NCBI GenBank assembly: GCA_009797885.1
Contig: WNKP01000002.1
Span: forward strand, 310,001 to 374,000
DNA: 64,000 nt
Direction of reading: 5' to 3'
DNA from: Flavobacteriaceae bacterium GF1
GTDB taxonomy: Bacteria; Bacteroidota; Bacteroidia; Flavobacteriales; Flavobacteriaceae
Shown here piece by piece: positions 52,331 through 60,986 of the stretch (position 1 is the stretch's first letter; every line of letters begins with the position of its first letter). A model generated the notes under the pieces. It did not search any database and was not told the origin of the DNA. It was given only the letters and a program-made list of their open reading frames with translations. The translations under genes were made by a program, and so were the position numbers.

Positions 52331-54250
52331 TTAGATAGGGATGCTTAAGGTTACTTTGACCCCTTTTCCCTCTACACCGCCAAATATAAATTGACCCCCT
52401 ACACTTTGGATACGGTTTTCCGTATTTTGAAGCCCAACCCCTTGTTTTTGGCCCCTTTTTACCCCGATACCATTGTCAGAATAATCCACTTGCAGCCTTC
52501 TTTTTTCCTCCTTAAAATTAAGGGCCACCAAACCGGCACCACTGTGTTTTTTCATGTTGACCAATAGTTCCTTCAGTGTCCTGTGCAGGGCCACACATTT
52601 ATGTATATTTAATTTTTCCCATGATACCCCCTCCATGCCCTTAATAAGCACTTTGGTCCCATTGCCACTAAAACCCTGTAGCATATCCTTGAGCTCTATG
52701 GCAAAGGCCTTGCCAGTGGCAAGCTCCCTGGTGTCATGGGAGATATCCCGCGTACGCCTGTAGATATCCTCCAGCTGATCTAGGATGGCTTCATTGGGTG
52801 CCTTGTCCTGGTGCTGCACGGCGGTCATGACCCCATAGACATCATTGGCCAGGCCATCATGGATTTTCTTACTGATTTTTTTCTCCGTATTGTAGATTTC
52901 CTGTAAGGTCCTCTTCTTATGCTGTTGGCGTAATATGAAGTAATACGAGCCACCCCCCATGAGCAGCACGGCAAGCAAGGACAGTAGTAGGATTCTTTGG
53001 GTCTCCTCCCTGGCCAATTGGGCCTCATTTTGTGCCGCTTCCGTTTCCAAAGCCAATAAACGGGCTTTTTCCTGTTCGTCGTCATATTTCATCTTGGCAA
53101 ACTGGGTCTTTACCTGAAGTTCCTGCTGGTAAAGGCTGTCCTTTAAAAAAATATAACGGTCTTTGTATTTTATGTTTTGTGGCTCCAATACCATGTATTG
53201 TTCAAGGGCATCGATTTCGCCTTTTGGCATTCCTATTTCCCTGGCCATAGAAATGGCAGTATCCAAGTACATTTTGGATTTTATGGGGTTGGATGCTTTA
53301 TTAACCTCCGCGATATCAAGGTAACTGGTTATTAATCCACGTTTGTCGCCTATTTCAGTTCTTATTTCCAAGGCATTTAAAAGACCTTCCTTAAAATCAC
53401 TTTTTCCATTTTTCCACTTGAAATAGGACAGGTTATGAAGAATTCTGGCCAATGTTTTCTTTGGCAGGTCATCGCTTGGTTTTGGTTTTAAACCCTCCAA
53501 AACTTCTTCTGCGGATAGGTAATCCTTTAGTTCGGAATAGACTAGGGCCAGGTTATTTTGATATGAAAAGATATCTTTTGGGGAATCCGATGTATGTATG
53601 GCCTTTTTATAAAAATCAATGGCATTATCAAAATCATTTAACTCTTTGTAGCAAGTAGCTAGTTGATTGTATGCGGCCGATAGATATTTTGCTTCATCTC
53701 GATCCATTAGGAATGAAATGGCTTGCGTCAACGTTTCTTTTGCCCCAAAGAAATCGTTCTTTCGAGTTTGTATGATTCCGGCATTTAAAAGTTTTTTGCC
53801 CGCTTGTGCAGTATCCCTGTATCTCAAAAAAGCATTTTTGGATACATTGTAGTAATAGAACGCACTATCAAATTTGTATTCAACTTCATTGAAGTAATAT
53901 GCCATGTTAAAAGCAGCTTTGCCCAGAAAATATTGGTGATTTTCCTGGGATGCTTTTTTCCATAGTACTTTATTCTCATAAAAAAAGGAATCCATTGCCC
54001 CCAATCGGTACAATAACAGCCCTTTGGTATTATGTAGTTCAAGATTCAGGGAATCGGGTTTTGATGCTTTCGAATTCTGAATCAGGCTGTCCAGTTCGTG
54101 AATCTTCATCGGAAGACTTATTTCATCGGGCACCTCCAATTGTAATACACTAATTCGACTGTCTTGTACCTTAGTTTCATTGTAAGACTGTTTGCAGGAC
54201 AAGCAAAGTATAAGAAGCCAAATTAGAATACCTGTTCGATTGAAAACCAT
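52331..54250 (-). CDS. TPR-containing sensor histidine kinase
   Basis: About 639 residues from ATG 54250. A lipobox-like 'LILCLSC' follows a signal, then tetratricopeptide repeats to residue ~390 ('YNQLATCYKELNDFDNAID', 'YQNNLALVYSELKDYLSAE'), a coiled segment, one membrane helix ('LLSLLAVLLMGGGSYYFIL') and a kinase module of the NarX/LiaS group. The phospho-His lies near residue 465 in 'SKKIHDGLANDVYG'; the ATP site has 'KKHSGAGLVALNF' and 'DNGIGVKRGQKQGVGLQN'. The periplasmic TPR part probably reads a protein or peptide signal. Confidence 0.87.
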   Translation of the reverse strand: MVFNRTGILIWLLILCLSCKQSYNETKVQDSRISVLQLEVPDEISLPMKIHELDSLIQNSKASKPDSLNLELHNTKGLLLYRLGAMDSFFYENKVLWKKASQENHQYFLGKAAFNMAYYFNEVEYKFDSAFYYYNVSKNAFLRYRDTAQAGKKLLNAGIIQTRKNDFFGAKETLTQAISFLMDRDEAKYLSAAYNQLATCYKELNDFDNAIDFYKKAIHTSDSPKDIFSYQNNLALVYSELKDYLSAEEVLEGLKPKPSDDLPKKTLARILHNLSYFKWKNGKSDFKEGLLNALEIRTEIGDKRGLITSYLDIAEVNKASNPIKSKMYLDTAISMAREIGMPKGEIDALEQYMVLEPQNIKYKDRYIFLKDSLYQQELQVKTQFAKMKYDDEQEKARLLALETEAAQNEAQLAREETQRILLLSLLAVLLMGGGSYYFILRQQHKKRTLQEIYNTEKKISKKIHDGLANDVYGVMTAVQHQDKAPNEAILDQLEDIYRRTRDISHDTRELATGKAFAIELKDMLQGFSGNGTKVLIKGMEGVSWEKLNIHKCVALHRTLKELLVNMKKHSGAGLVALNFKEEKRRLQVDYSDNGIGVKRGQKQGVGLQNTENRIQSVGGQFIFGGVEGKGVKVTLSIPI

Positions 54251-54269
54251 AGTGTTAAAATAAAACAAA

Positions 54270-54290
54270 AACCGCACAATAAGTGCGGTT
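54270..54290 (-). terminator. Terminator between the small lipoprotein and the kinase
   Basis: AACCGCAC-TTATT-GTGCGGTT on the minus strand, followed by TTTGTTTTATTTT. It is 27 bp past the stop of the small lipoprotein and 20 bp before the kinase start, so kinase expression may depend on read-through. Confidence 0.8.
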
Positions 54291-54317
54291 GATGTTTGAA
54301 TGGAACCTATTTATTAA

Positions 54318-54458
54318 TTACCCACCTGGTTCTTCTTTGACCTCATCGTCATCCGGCGAATCAATATAAAGTTTCTCGGTTTCCGCTTGGTCATTTGTGC
54401 AGGAAACTGCACCTAAGGTCAATAATCCGATAAGTAAGAGTTTAAAAGTCGATTTCAT
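54318..54458 (-). CDS. 46-residue acidic lipoprotein upstream of the kinase
   Basis: A short gene, ATG at 54456-54458 and TAA at 54318-54320. The product has a full lipoprotein signal ('FKLLLIGLLTLGAVSC') with the lipid Cys at residue 20 and only 26 mature residues, acidic and Pro/Gly-ended ('LYIDSPDDDEVKEEPGG'). A terminator follows directly, which supports a real, separately ended transcript. Its place before a TPR sensor kinase suggests a signal or accessory peptide; there is no family match that I know. Confidence 0.75.
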   Translation of the reverse strand: MKSTFKLLLIGLLTLGAVSCTNDQAETEKLYIDSPDDDEVKEEPGG

Positions 54459-54489
54459 GTTTTTGTTGATTTTGATATGGTTATGAAAT

Positions 54490-54529
54490 CGGCAGTTCTA
54501 CCCAGACCATCACTGCCGCAGACGGTCTG
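54490..54529 (-). other. Interleaved inverted repeats in the small-lipoprotein leader
   Basis: Two inverted repeats interlock: CGGCAGT (54490-54496) with ACTGCCG (54512-54518), and CAGACC (54503-54508) with GGTCTG (54524-54529). In RNA they could form a pseudoknot or two exclusive hairpins, 32-71 nt before the ATG. Confidence 0.4.
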
Positions 54530-54560
54530 TGAAATGTTTAAAAAGCGCTTTCTTATTTTG

Positions 54561-55271
54561 TTACCGTGAAGGTATGTGGCCTATTTCGACCCATCCCATT
54601 TTGCTGTACAAAAGGGGTATTTTGCTAAACAAAACCATAGCTGCATTCGGTTTTTCCTTTAGGAACAATGAGCTTTTCCCCTGGACAACTATGGTTTTGG
54701 TTGCCATATGAAACTTATGCAGGGCCAGGTTCACCTCCCCGTTTTCCTTTATAAAAGACTGTATGGTGTATGTTCCATTATGTTGGAACATGATCCGTGG
54801 TCCATGGATAATGCCCTTAAGCTTTTCCTTTTGCTTCTGGGGCAAGTCGTCTTCCAAGAGCACAAGATTGTTTGTGGTCATGGTAAAAAAGTCCACTATG
54901 GCCCTTTCAGAAGTCAGTTTTGGTGGGTGCTGTGCAAAAAGACCGTTCCAGTCGGTATCGGGGGTGATCTGTACCAGAAAGTCATTTTCCCTACACAGTA
55001 GTTTGATGTTTTTTGTGATTTGGTTTTCGTTGATCGTAAAATGGAACAACCAGGTCTCCTCATAAAAAGTGACCTTACGTTTTTTGGCGTGGAGAATGGT
55101 GAATGAATTTGTGCTTGGGAGGTTTAAATGGCTTTTTAAAATTAAACCATAGGCCTTGAACGCTTTGTTTGGGATGGCTTCCCATGGTACTATGGAATCA
55201 TTGGTTTTTAGTGGATTGGCGCTGGAAGTCAGGGCCAATACTACTAGGAGGTAGAAACATACATTTTTCAT
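54561..55271 (-). CDS. Exported protein of unknown function
   Basis: A 236-residue protein from ATG 55271 (the upstream frame lacks a signal). A signal peptide ends near 'LTSSANP'. The body is beta-rich ('TFYEETWLFHFTINENQIT', 'GPRIMFQHNGTYTIQSFI'), ending with 'MVLFSKIPLLYSKMGWVEI'. No family recognised. It carries its own -7 element and lies between two terminators, so it is probably a single-gene unit. Confidence 0.65.
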   Translation of the reverse strand: MKNVCFYLLVVLALTSSANPLKTNDSIVPWEAIPNKAFKAYGLILKSHLNLPSTNSFTILHAKKRKVTFYEETWLFHFTINENQITKNIKLLCRENDFLVQITPDTDWNGLFAQHPPKLTSERAIVDFFTMTTNNLVLLEDDLPQKQKEKLKGIIHGPRIMFQHNGTYTIQSFIKENGEVNLALHKFHMATKTIVVQGKSSLFLKEKPNAAMVLFSKIPLLYSKMGWVEIGHIPSR

Positions 55272-55298
55272 CGGATTGCTTTTTTGGTTAATCATATC

Positions 55299-55306
55299 CA
55301 AATGTA
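55299..55306 (-). promoter_or_regulatory. Candidate -7 element (TACATTTG)
   Basis: Exact match to TAnnTTTG, 28 bp before the ATG at 55271. No clear -33 TTG. Confidence 0.42.
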
Positions 55307-55370
55307 TCTTTGGGTTAAGCCCTTCCCGGAATTGCCTAAATGAAATGCCCTTTTTACTGTATAAAAGAAA

Positions 55371-55391
55371 ACCCGGACTTTAGGTCCGGGT
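55371..55391 (-). terminator. Intrinsic terminator
   Basis: ACCCGGAC-CTAAA-GTCCGGGT on the minus strand, followed by TTTCTTTT. It ends the two-gene unit 56107-55478 and supports the small gene at 55478 as transcribed. Confidence 0.78.
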
Positions 55392-55477
55392 ATACGTGGT
55401 TTTGGTTGGTGAGTGGATTCCTGTAAAAAGGGAAATGATGCCTTCAATGAAATCTCTTATGCACGACGCTAGGGGTT

Positions 55478-55696
55478 TTATTGGAACTGATCGAGGCCAT
55501 GGTCCAAATCACTGTCCAACCACTCAAAAGCTGGATCATGGCCCATGTCCCCTATGGCTGCTTCAAAGGCCAATTTATCTGCATAGCCATGGCTTTCCAA
55601 TAGGTTGTCGAATTCAACACTGTCGGTAATGGTATCATGGTTCAAAATACACTTTCCCATTACTTTTTCCTTGGTATGTACTCCCGTAATCTTCAT
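55478..55696 (-). CDS. Small acidic protein of unknown function
   Basis: A 72-residue protein, no signal peptide, one Cys, and a C-terminal acidic stretch ('WLDSDLDHGLDQFQ'). It starts 27 bp after the gene at 55724 and is followed by a strong terminator, which favours a real gene. No family recognised. Confidence 0.55.
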   Translation of the reverse strand: MKITGVHTKEKVMGKCILNHDTITDSVEFDNLLESHGYADKLAFEAAIGDMGHDPAFEWLDSDLDHGLDQFQ

Positions 55697-55723
55697 TTTC
55701 CTTGATTTTTTGGTTGTTGGTTT

Positions 55724-56107
55724 TTATTGTTCCGAGGCATAGGCCAATACGGCCATTAACCCCATTTGTGCCAGATATTCGTTCATACTATTGTTTCCTT
55801 TTAGATAATGCCACCGCGCTTCCCCATCTTCAACAATAAGTTTGCCGATAGCTTCATATTTGGTCCCTGTCCAAAACCCATTAAAGCTTATGTAATGGGT
55901 AATCTCCGTACGGCTTCCCCACCAGCTATAATCACAGTCCAAAACCTCTGTGTATATATTGGTGTCCCCGGTGCTTAAAAGCAGTTCCATAATTCCATCT
56001 TGGTGATTTTGCAGTATTCTGGAGGCATCCGAACATTGTGCCTTCCCGACCATGGTGCATAGGAAGATCAGCATGGCGATCATAAATTTTAGTATTCCTG
56101 TTTTCAT
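55724..56107 (-). CDS. Small secreted protein of unknown function
   Basis: A 127-residue exported protein from ATG 56107; the longer frame to 56203 runs through the promoter. The signal ends near 'GKAQC'. The mature part has two Trp-rich beta segments ('DCDYSWWGSRTEITHYISF', 'GEARWHYLKGNN'). It is immediately downstream of the terminator of the peptidase/kinase operon and has its own promoter, so it is a separate unit, although it may serve the same process. Confidence 0.65.
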   Translation of the reverse strand: MKTGILKFMIAMLIFLCTMVGKAQCSDASRILQNHQDGIMELLLSTGDTNIYTEVLDCDYSWWGSRTEITHYISFNGFWTGTKYEAIGKLIVEDGEARWHYLKGNNSMNEYLAQMGLMAVLAYASEQ

Positions 56108-56136
56108 GTCTTTGGTATTTGTTGATTTTATGGGAA

Positions 56137-56163
56137 CAAATCTATTGGGGGAGCTATGCACAA
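56137..56163 (-). promoter_or_regulatory. Candidate promoter (TTG-N16-TAGATTTG)
   Basis: TAGATTTG at 56137-56144 matches TAnnTTTG and TTG lies at 56161-56163. The -7 box is 29 bp before the ATG at 56107. This is the most complete Bacteroidota-type promoter seen in the window. Confidence 0.5.
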
Positions 56164-56209
56164 GGGATATGTGCTGTATGAAGAAGGGTTTTTGGTATAC
56201 CAAACAAAA

Positions 56210-56233
56210 AAAGGGAACCTAATGGCTCCCTTT
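56210..56233 (-). terminator. Terminator of the peptidase/kinase/CsgG operon
   Basis: On the minus strand AAAGGGAGCC-ATTA-GGTTCCCTTT (one G:U pair) followed by TTTTTG, 25 bp past the stop at 56259. It fixes the 3' end of the operon that begins at 63749. Confidence 0.85.
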
Positions 56234-56258
56234 GATCACAAATACAACGAACTGAAAA

Positions 56259-57224
56259 CTAATGGCAATTCTGTTTGAACAATTGGCACATTTGATTGTC
56301 GTGGGTTTTGGCCGCGTATGTTGAGGCTAATGTATTGATCACTTTTTTCTTCCGTTTTTGAACCCGACTCTGTACTTCTTCTTCTTTCACCCCTTCTTTT
56401 AGTTTGGTTTCATCCCCTTTGATTTCATCGGATTGGACGATTTCCTGCTTTAGTTGTTGAGCTGAATCAAAGCAATCGGATGCCTCGTCCATATAATACT
56501 CCAATAGGTAATAACCATAATACCAATGGCGGAAGCGGATGGCCCTTTTGGCATCGCTCAACAGCTCGTCACAACGGGCACGATTGTGGGCTTCATAGGC
56601 TTCCTCCAACAATTGTTGCAGGTTGTCATCACATTCGCCGGAAATACCTACCGGGGCAAAACTGATCAGGTTCATGGCCTCTTCAAACTTTTTGCCAGCG
56701 ATCATGGCCTTTGCATCCCTATAGAGTCGCGAACAATTGTTTTGAAAATCTGCCAAAATCTTGGTCCGTACCTTGGTCATAAAGGCTTCAATGTCCTCGT
56801 TTTTGGTCTTTGCCCTTCCAATGGCCTTGTTAATGGCCTTTGAACGTGAAAAATCCTCCCCTTCCAGTTCCATGTTATACGTGCCATAAACTTTTTGGGT
56901 CCGTGCCTCCATAACCACCAGGGTCAATTCTGCTTCTATGGTGTGTACGTTTCGTAACTGGGTTTCAACTTCCCTATGGTCAAAAATTTCAAACTTGGGA
57001 TACACCAAATATTGGCTGAGGTAATCCAGTCCGGACATTCCATAATTGGAGACCATCCTGGTCACCTTGGTCTGAATTTTTTTTCGCTGTGCGGTATTCA
57101 ACCCCTCCGTATACCGATCAGGTACAATAACGCTAAGGGCAATTCCCTGCTCCAAGGAATCATCTTGGGCTGTTAGCATTAAGAATGGGCACCCAAGGAA
57201 AAGTACGATTAGTAGCTGCTTCAT
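56259..57224 (-). CDS. Exported operon protein of unknown family
   Basis: A 321-residue exported protein (signal cut near 'MLTAQDD'). The first half has 'GIALSVIVPDRYTEGLNTA' and 'TQLRNVHTIEAELTLVVME', resembling the N-terminal fold of CsgG-like or curli-accessory proteins. The second half has helical repeats with Cys ('NNCSRLYRDAKAMIAGKKF', 'AFEEAYEAHNRARCDELL'-like spacing), and the end is basic ('RVQKRKKKVI'). Function unknown. It is the last gene of the operon, 6 bp after its neighbour. Confidence 0.65.
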   Translation of the reverse strand: MKQLLIVLFLGCPFLMLTAQDDSLEQGIALSVIVPDRYTEGLNTAQRKKIQTKVTRMVSNYGMSGLDYLSQYLVYPKFEIFDHREVETQLRNVHTIEAELTLVVMEARTQKVYGTYNMELEGEDFSRSKAINKAIGRAKTKNEDIEAFMTKVRTKILADFQNNCSRLYRDAKAMIAGKKFEEAMNLISFAPVGISGECDDNLQQLLEEAYEAHNRARCDELLSDAKRAIRFRHWYYGYYLLEYYMDEASDCFDSAQQLKQEIVQSDEIKGDETKLKEGVKEEEVQSRVQKRKKKVINTLASTYAAKTHDNQMCQLFKQNCH

Positions 57225-57230
57225 CTTTTA

Positions 57231-58133
57231 TTATTCAATGGTTACATATAGGGCCCCACGGTCCCTTTTAAAACTTACCTCCATTCCCAAATCGTCAAAA
57301 AACCGATCCAGTTGGCGTTCAATTTTGCTGTCCCGCATATCACAGGGATAACGGTATTCCTCTACCATCATTTGATAATCCGTTTGATTGGCAATTTTGT
57401 AACCGTTCTTATAGGCCGTTTCTTCCATCCAATCTTCCAGGACATATTTTAGGCGTTCATCATCGGCATACTCCACCCGGGAGTCCATAGTGTATTCCGA
57501 ATCACTCCCTATTTTGAACTGTAGATCGGCAACCGCCCCTTTTATGCAAAGCTTTTTCTGAAACCGTATCAATTCCTTCATAAACTCATCCGCACAGGAA
57601 AAACGGTTTCCCGCCGCATCGGTGAACTTTGTTTTTTTAAGGGCGGATTGTGCCAAAGCCCCGGTATCCCTGGTATAGAACATATTGGATTCACAGATTT
57701 CACTGGCCACGGAAAGGGCAGTGGAGTAGTGGTTGGCCTCTACGATCAACCGTACTTTGTTCCCACCCCCGGAGGTAACATATTGCAGATCGACCTCTAC
57801 CAAAACATCCGCTGCGGCACTGTTGAAAAGCAGTTCTACCATACCGCATTGGTCGCAGGGATTGACCTCCATTTCCCGCATCAATTTTTTGAAGGCCGAT
57901 TCAAAGTCCTTGGTGTCAAAACCATAATTGGTAAAGGCATCGTTCACCGCGGCCATTCCTACACGAATGTCCGGGGATAAATCTACCAGGGTTCTAATGT
58001 CCTGCCCCTCATTGACCCTTGGGATAATCATTACACTGGGAAGGATGACATCGTCATGTGCCACTTTCTGGGCTACGCTGGGAACCACCAAACAAATGAC
58101 CAGTAGGCATAAAGTGAATTGTGTTTTCTTCAT
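57231..58133 (-). CDS. DUF6175-like exported protein
   Basis: A 300-residue exported protein (signal cut near 'PSVAQK'). 'VILPSVMIIPRVNEGQDIR', 'FTNYGFDTKDFESAFKKLM' and 'NSAAADVLVEVDLQYV' follow the DUF6175 pattern, a Bacteroidota family often next to CsgG-like genes. Cys pairs in 'NPCDQCGMVEL' may form a disulfide. The role is unknown. It starts 10 bp after the CsgG-like gene. Confidence 0.65.
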   Translation of the reverse strand: MKKTQFTLCLLVICLVVPSVAQKVAHDDVILPSVMIIPRVNEGQDIRTLVDLSPDIRVGMAAVNDAFTNYGFDTKDFESAFKKLMREMEVNPCDQCGMVELLFNSAAADVLVEVDLQYVTSGGGNKVRLIVEANHYSTALSVASEICESNMFYTRDTGALAQSALKKTKFTDAAGNRFSCADEFMKELIRFQKKLCIKGAVADLQFKIGSDSEYTMDSRVEYADDERLKYVLEDWMEETAYKNGYKIANQTDYQMMVEEYRYPCDMRDSKIERQLDRFFDDLGMEVSFKRDRGALYVTIE

Positions 58134-58143
58134 TTTCGTATGC

Positions 58144-58992
58144 TTATAATGAAAGCCCGCTTTTGGGCATGGATTGGCAAATGAGTTTTATGGTGTCATC
58201 ATTGTATTTGTCCAAGAGCTCCGTTGCGTTTTTGCCAACAAAAGCCTTTGAAAAATCGCCCTCCACTACTTTTATGGGAAACTTGGCGACCAATTCCTTT
58301 CGCACTTTTAACCCTTTCACCGTTTCAATTTCGGTTACTTGATAAATGCCAAAGCGGTCCCCTTTGTTGACCCCTTCATTTTTTCCGGCAACGATGAGAA
58401 CTTCCGCACTCTTTTTCACGGGATCGATCTGTTGTATGGGAGCGATGAAAGGCACATTGTTAATAATATAGTTTTCAATATCCTTTTGAGCTGCTCTCAG
58501 CGTATTGACCATGGCCTGTGTTTCTGTTCCACCGGATAACTTAAAGTTAAGTGGGCCGCCGGGATTAAAGGTTTTTGTGGCGATGAGCTCATTGGTTTCG
58601 ATATCGTTGATGCTTATGCTAAAACTCATATCACATTTAAAGGAGCCATCTTTGGTCTTGGAATAACTAAGGGCGATCAATTTTCCACCGACAATAAACT
58701 TGGCACCATCCTTAATGCCCTGTTCGGTAACATATCCGTTGATGTATTCAATATTCTTCTGGATTTCCCCTTCCCTGTATTTGTTGGCCTCTGCATAGGC
58801 GGTGCGATCAATAGGCCTAAATCTCTTGGATTCAAAGAATATTTCCTTCACCCGCTCGGTCAAAAGGTCGGCTTCCTGGAAATCTTGGTATCGGTTGGCC
58901 TCAAATGTGAGCAGGCCAATGGTTGTCCGCTGTGCCCATATGGATTGGGCCACCAATAACAGTACTAGTGTTCCTAATTTCTGCATTTTCAT
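58144..58992 (-). CDS. CsgG/HfaB-family envelope protein
   Basis: A 282-residue exported protein (signal cut near 'SIWAQR'). 'TTIGLLTFEANRYQDFQEA', 'RFRPIDRTAYAEANKYREG', 'GAKFIVGGKLIALSYSKTK' and 'MSFSISINDIETNELIATK' match the CsgG core. CsgG forms an outer-membrane pore for curli; this copy has no lipobox, so pore formation is uncertain. It links the kinase to an envelope function. Confidence 0.78.
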   Translation of the reverse strand: MKMQKLGTLVLLLVAQSIWAQRTTIGLLTFEANRYQDFQEADLLTERVKEIFFESKRFRPIDRTAYAEANKYREGEIQKNIEYINGYVTEQGIKDGAKFIVGGKLIALSYSKTKDGSFKCDMSFSISINDIETNELIATKTFNPGGPLNFKLSGGTETQAMVNTLRAAQKDIENYIINNVPFIAPIQQIDPVKKSAEVLIVAGKNEGVNKGDRFGIYQVTEIETVKGLKVRKELVAKFPIKVVEGDFSKAFVGKNATELLDKYNDDTIKLICQSMPKSGLSL

Positions 58993-59027
58993 AGTTCTCA
59001 GTATTTAAGTTGATTTATTGTGTTCGT

Positions 59028-60962
59028 TTAGTTTTCCAATCTGCTGAAATTATCAGCATAATCATATATAAAATCGATTTGTGGTTCCCCTTTTGTGTTA
59101 ATGAACCCCCATTTATTATCTTTCTTTACGGGAGCAAGCCCGTTACTAAAAACCCCGGCGCTTTCATAGATGTCGGATATCATGAATTTCCCGGACCTGT
59201 CAATATAGCCCCACCCATTTGCGGTCATGGCCGCAGCCAGGCTTTCTGAAAAATTGCCCAACATTTGATATTCCGTTGAAATGGCTTGCCCCCCTTTTTT
59301 ATCGATAAAAAAGTGGTTGCCTTTTTGGGATACTGCGGCCAAGCCATTTGAAAAAGGATTTGCCGAATCAAAATCAAAAGGGATGGCAATACTACCCAGG
59401 CTATTGACATACCCCCAAAGATTTCCTTTTTTAACGGCAGCCAGTCCTTCCGAAAACTCTAAGGCCACATCAAACTGAGGCTCGATAAAAAGGTTTCCTT
59501 TGGAATCAATATACCCCCATTTTCCCTGGAGTTGTACGGCAGCAAACCCATTGGCAAACGATCCGGCCAAATTAAATTTTGGTGCTATCGCAAAGGTCCC
59601 GTCCGCTTTGATGTAGCCCCATTGGTTCCCCTCCCGGACAACTGCAAGGTTTTCTGAAAAAGGGGCTGCAAAATCATATTGCTTCTCAAAGGCTTGGTTT
59701 CCATCCGTATCAATATATATCCATTTTCCATTCTTTTGTACGGGTGCCAATCCATTGGAAAATCCGAATCCCCCTTCGTATTCAAATGGGATGACTTTCT
59801 TTCCCTTGATGTCAAGAAAGGCGGTTTTGCCATTCAATTCAACCCTGGCCAATGAAATTGGTGTTACCGATCGGCCAAGAAAATAGTAGGTGCCTACTGT
59901 CAATAGAACCAATAAAACCGCCCCACCAATAAAGATTCCTTTTTTGCTTTTGAAAGAGGGTTTGGCAACCGTTTTGGCCTGGCTTTCTCCTTTTGCCTGT
60001 ATGGCCGTAGCATCCTGGGGCTTATCTGGGGCCGTTGTTTCCAATAAAACGGTACCGGCATCTTCTTCCTCTTTTGGAGTAGGGGAAAGGCCTGGCTTCC
60101 TTAGGTCCTCTGGCAGCTCCTTCAACAAGGCCTCACCACTGATCACCCGTTTTTTGTTATCCCGCTGTAGGCATTGTTTGGCAATTTTCTTCCAAGGTTC
60201 AGGGAGGATGTCCAATTCCGAATCCAAATCCTTATGAAGGATCTGTTGCATAATCTCACTCTGCCATTCCACACTGGCTGAGCTGTGTCCTTTCACATCA
60301 AAAAGGGAATTGTTTGTAAATACTTCATTTACGATGACGCCAAAACTCCAGAGATCCGTGTTGAACTTTAGGGGTTGACCCTTTAATTGTTCCGGCGAAC
60401 TGTACTGTACCGTTCCCCCTGCGAAGCTATTGGCAAATTCAGAACCTTCTCCCTGAATTTCGGCGAGCTTGCTCAGACCAAAATCGGTAATCTTGGGAAC
60501 GATGCCCTCCCCAGGACGATCCACCACTAAAATATTCCCAGGTTTGACGTCCCTATGCACCACTTTCTTGCGGTGTAAATAGGCCAACCCTTCCAAAATT
60601 TGGATAAGGATTTTCCCTTTTTGTTCCTCATCCAAATCGTGTTTTTTAATGAAATTGGAAAGGTTTCCCAAGGGATAGTACTGCATAATGGCATAGTCAA
60701 AAATCCCTGGGCCGTCCTCAAAACGATGTACGCTTTCATAATTGGCAATATTTGGATGTTTGGCCAATGATTTTATGGCATCAAACTCTACCTGTAGGGA
60801 AACTTCCTTGCCCTGCAATTGCTTTACTTCGGAAACCTTAATGGCAACATGTCTGTCCAAAACCCTGTCATAGGCCTTGTAGACAGTGCCAAAGCTCCCA
60901 CCGCCAATTTTGTGCTCCCTATTGTTATAGTGGTACCTCTTTTGGAACTCTTGTCTGGTCAT
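59028..60962 (-). CDS. Transmembrane Ser/Thr protein kinase with WG repeats
   Basis: A 644-residue Hanks-type kinase. The kinase domain (1-285) is complete: Gly loop 'GGGSFGTVYKAY', Lys42 in 'VAIKVS', 'HRDVKPGN' with catalytic Asp138, 'DFG' at 160-162 and 'GTVQYSSPEQLKG'. A linker and one helix ('GIFIGGAVLLVLLTVGTYYF', ~345-365) follow. The C-terminal ~270 residues are about ten WG repeats ('GKWGYIDSKGNLFIEPQFD' type), which would face the periplasm as a sensor. It starts 24 bp after the peptidase gene. Confidence 0.92.
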   Translation of the reverse strand: MTRQEFQKRYHYNNREHKIGGGSFGTVYKAYDRVLDRHVAIKVSEVKQLQGKEVSLQVEFDAIKSLAKHPNIANYESVHRFEDGPGIFDYAIMQYYPLGNLSNFIKKHDLDEEQKGKILIQILEGLAYLHRKKVVHRDVKPGNILVVDRPGEGIVPKITDFGLSKLAEIQGEGSEFANSFAGGTVQYSSPEQLKGQPLKFNTDLWSFGVIVNEVFTNNSLFDVKGHSSASVEWQSEIMQQILHKDLDSELDILPEPWKKIAKQCLQRDNKKRVISGEALLKELPEDLRKPGLSPTPKEEEDAGTVLLETTAPDKPQDATAIQAKGESQAKTVAKPSFKSKKGIFIGGAVLLVLLTVGTYYFLGRSVTPISLARVELNGKTAFLDIKGKKVIPFEYEGGFGFSNGLAPVQKNGKWIYIDTDGNQAFEKQYDFAAPFSENLAVVREGNQWGYIKADGTFAIAPKFNLAGSFANGFAAVQLQGKWGYIDSKGNLFIEPQFDVALEFSEGLAAVKKGNLWGYVNSLGSIAIPFDFDSANPFSNGLAAVSQKGNHFFIDKKGGQAISTEYQMLGNFSESLAAAMTANGWGYIDRSGKFMISDIYESAGVFSNGLAPVKKDNKWGFINTKGEPQIDFIYDYADNFSRLEN

Positions 60963-60986
60963 GTCCGGTTGGTTCTTTAATCACTC

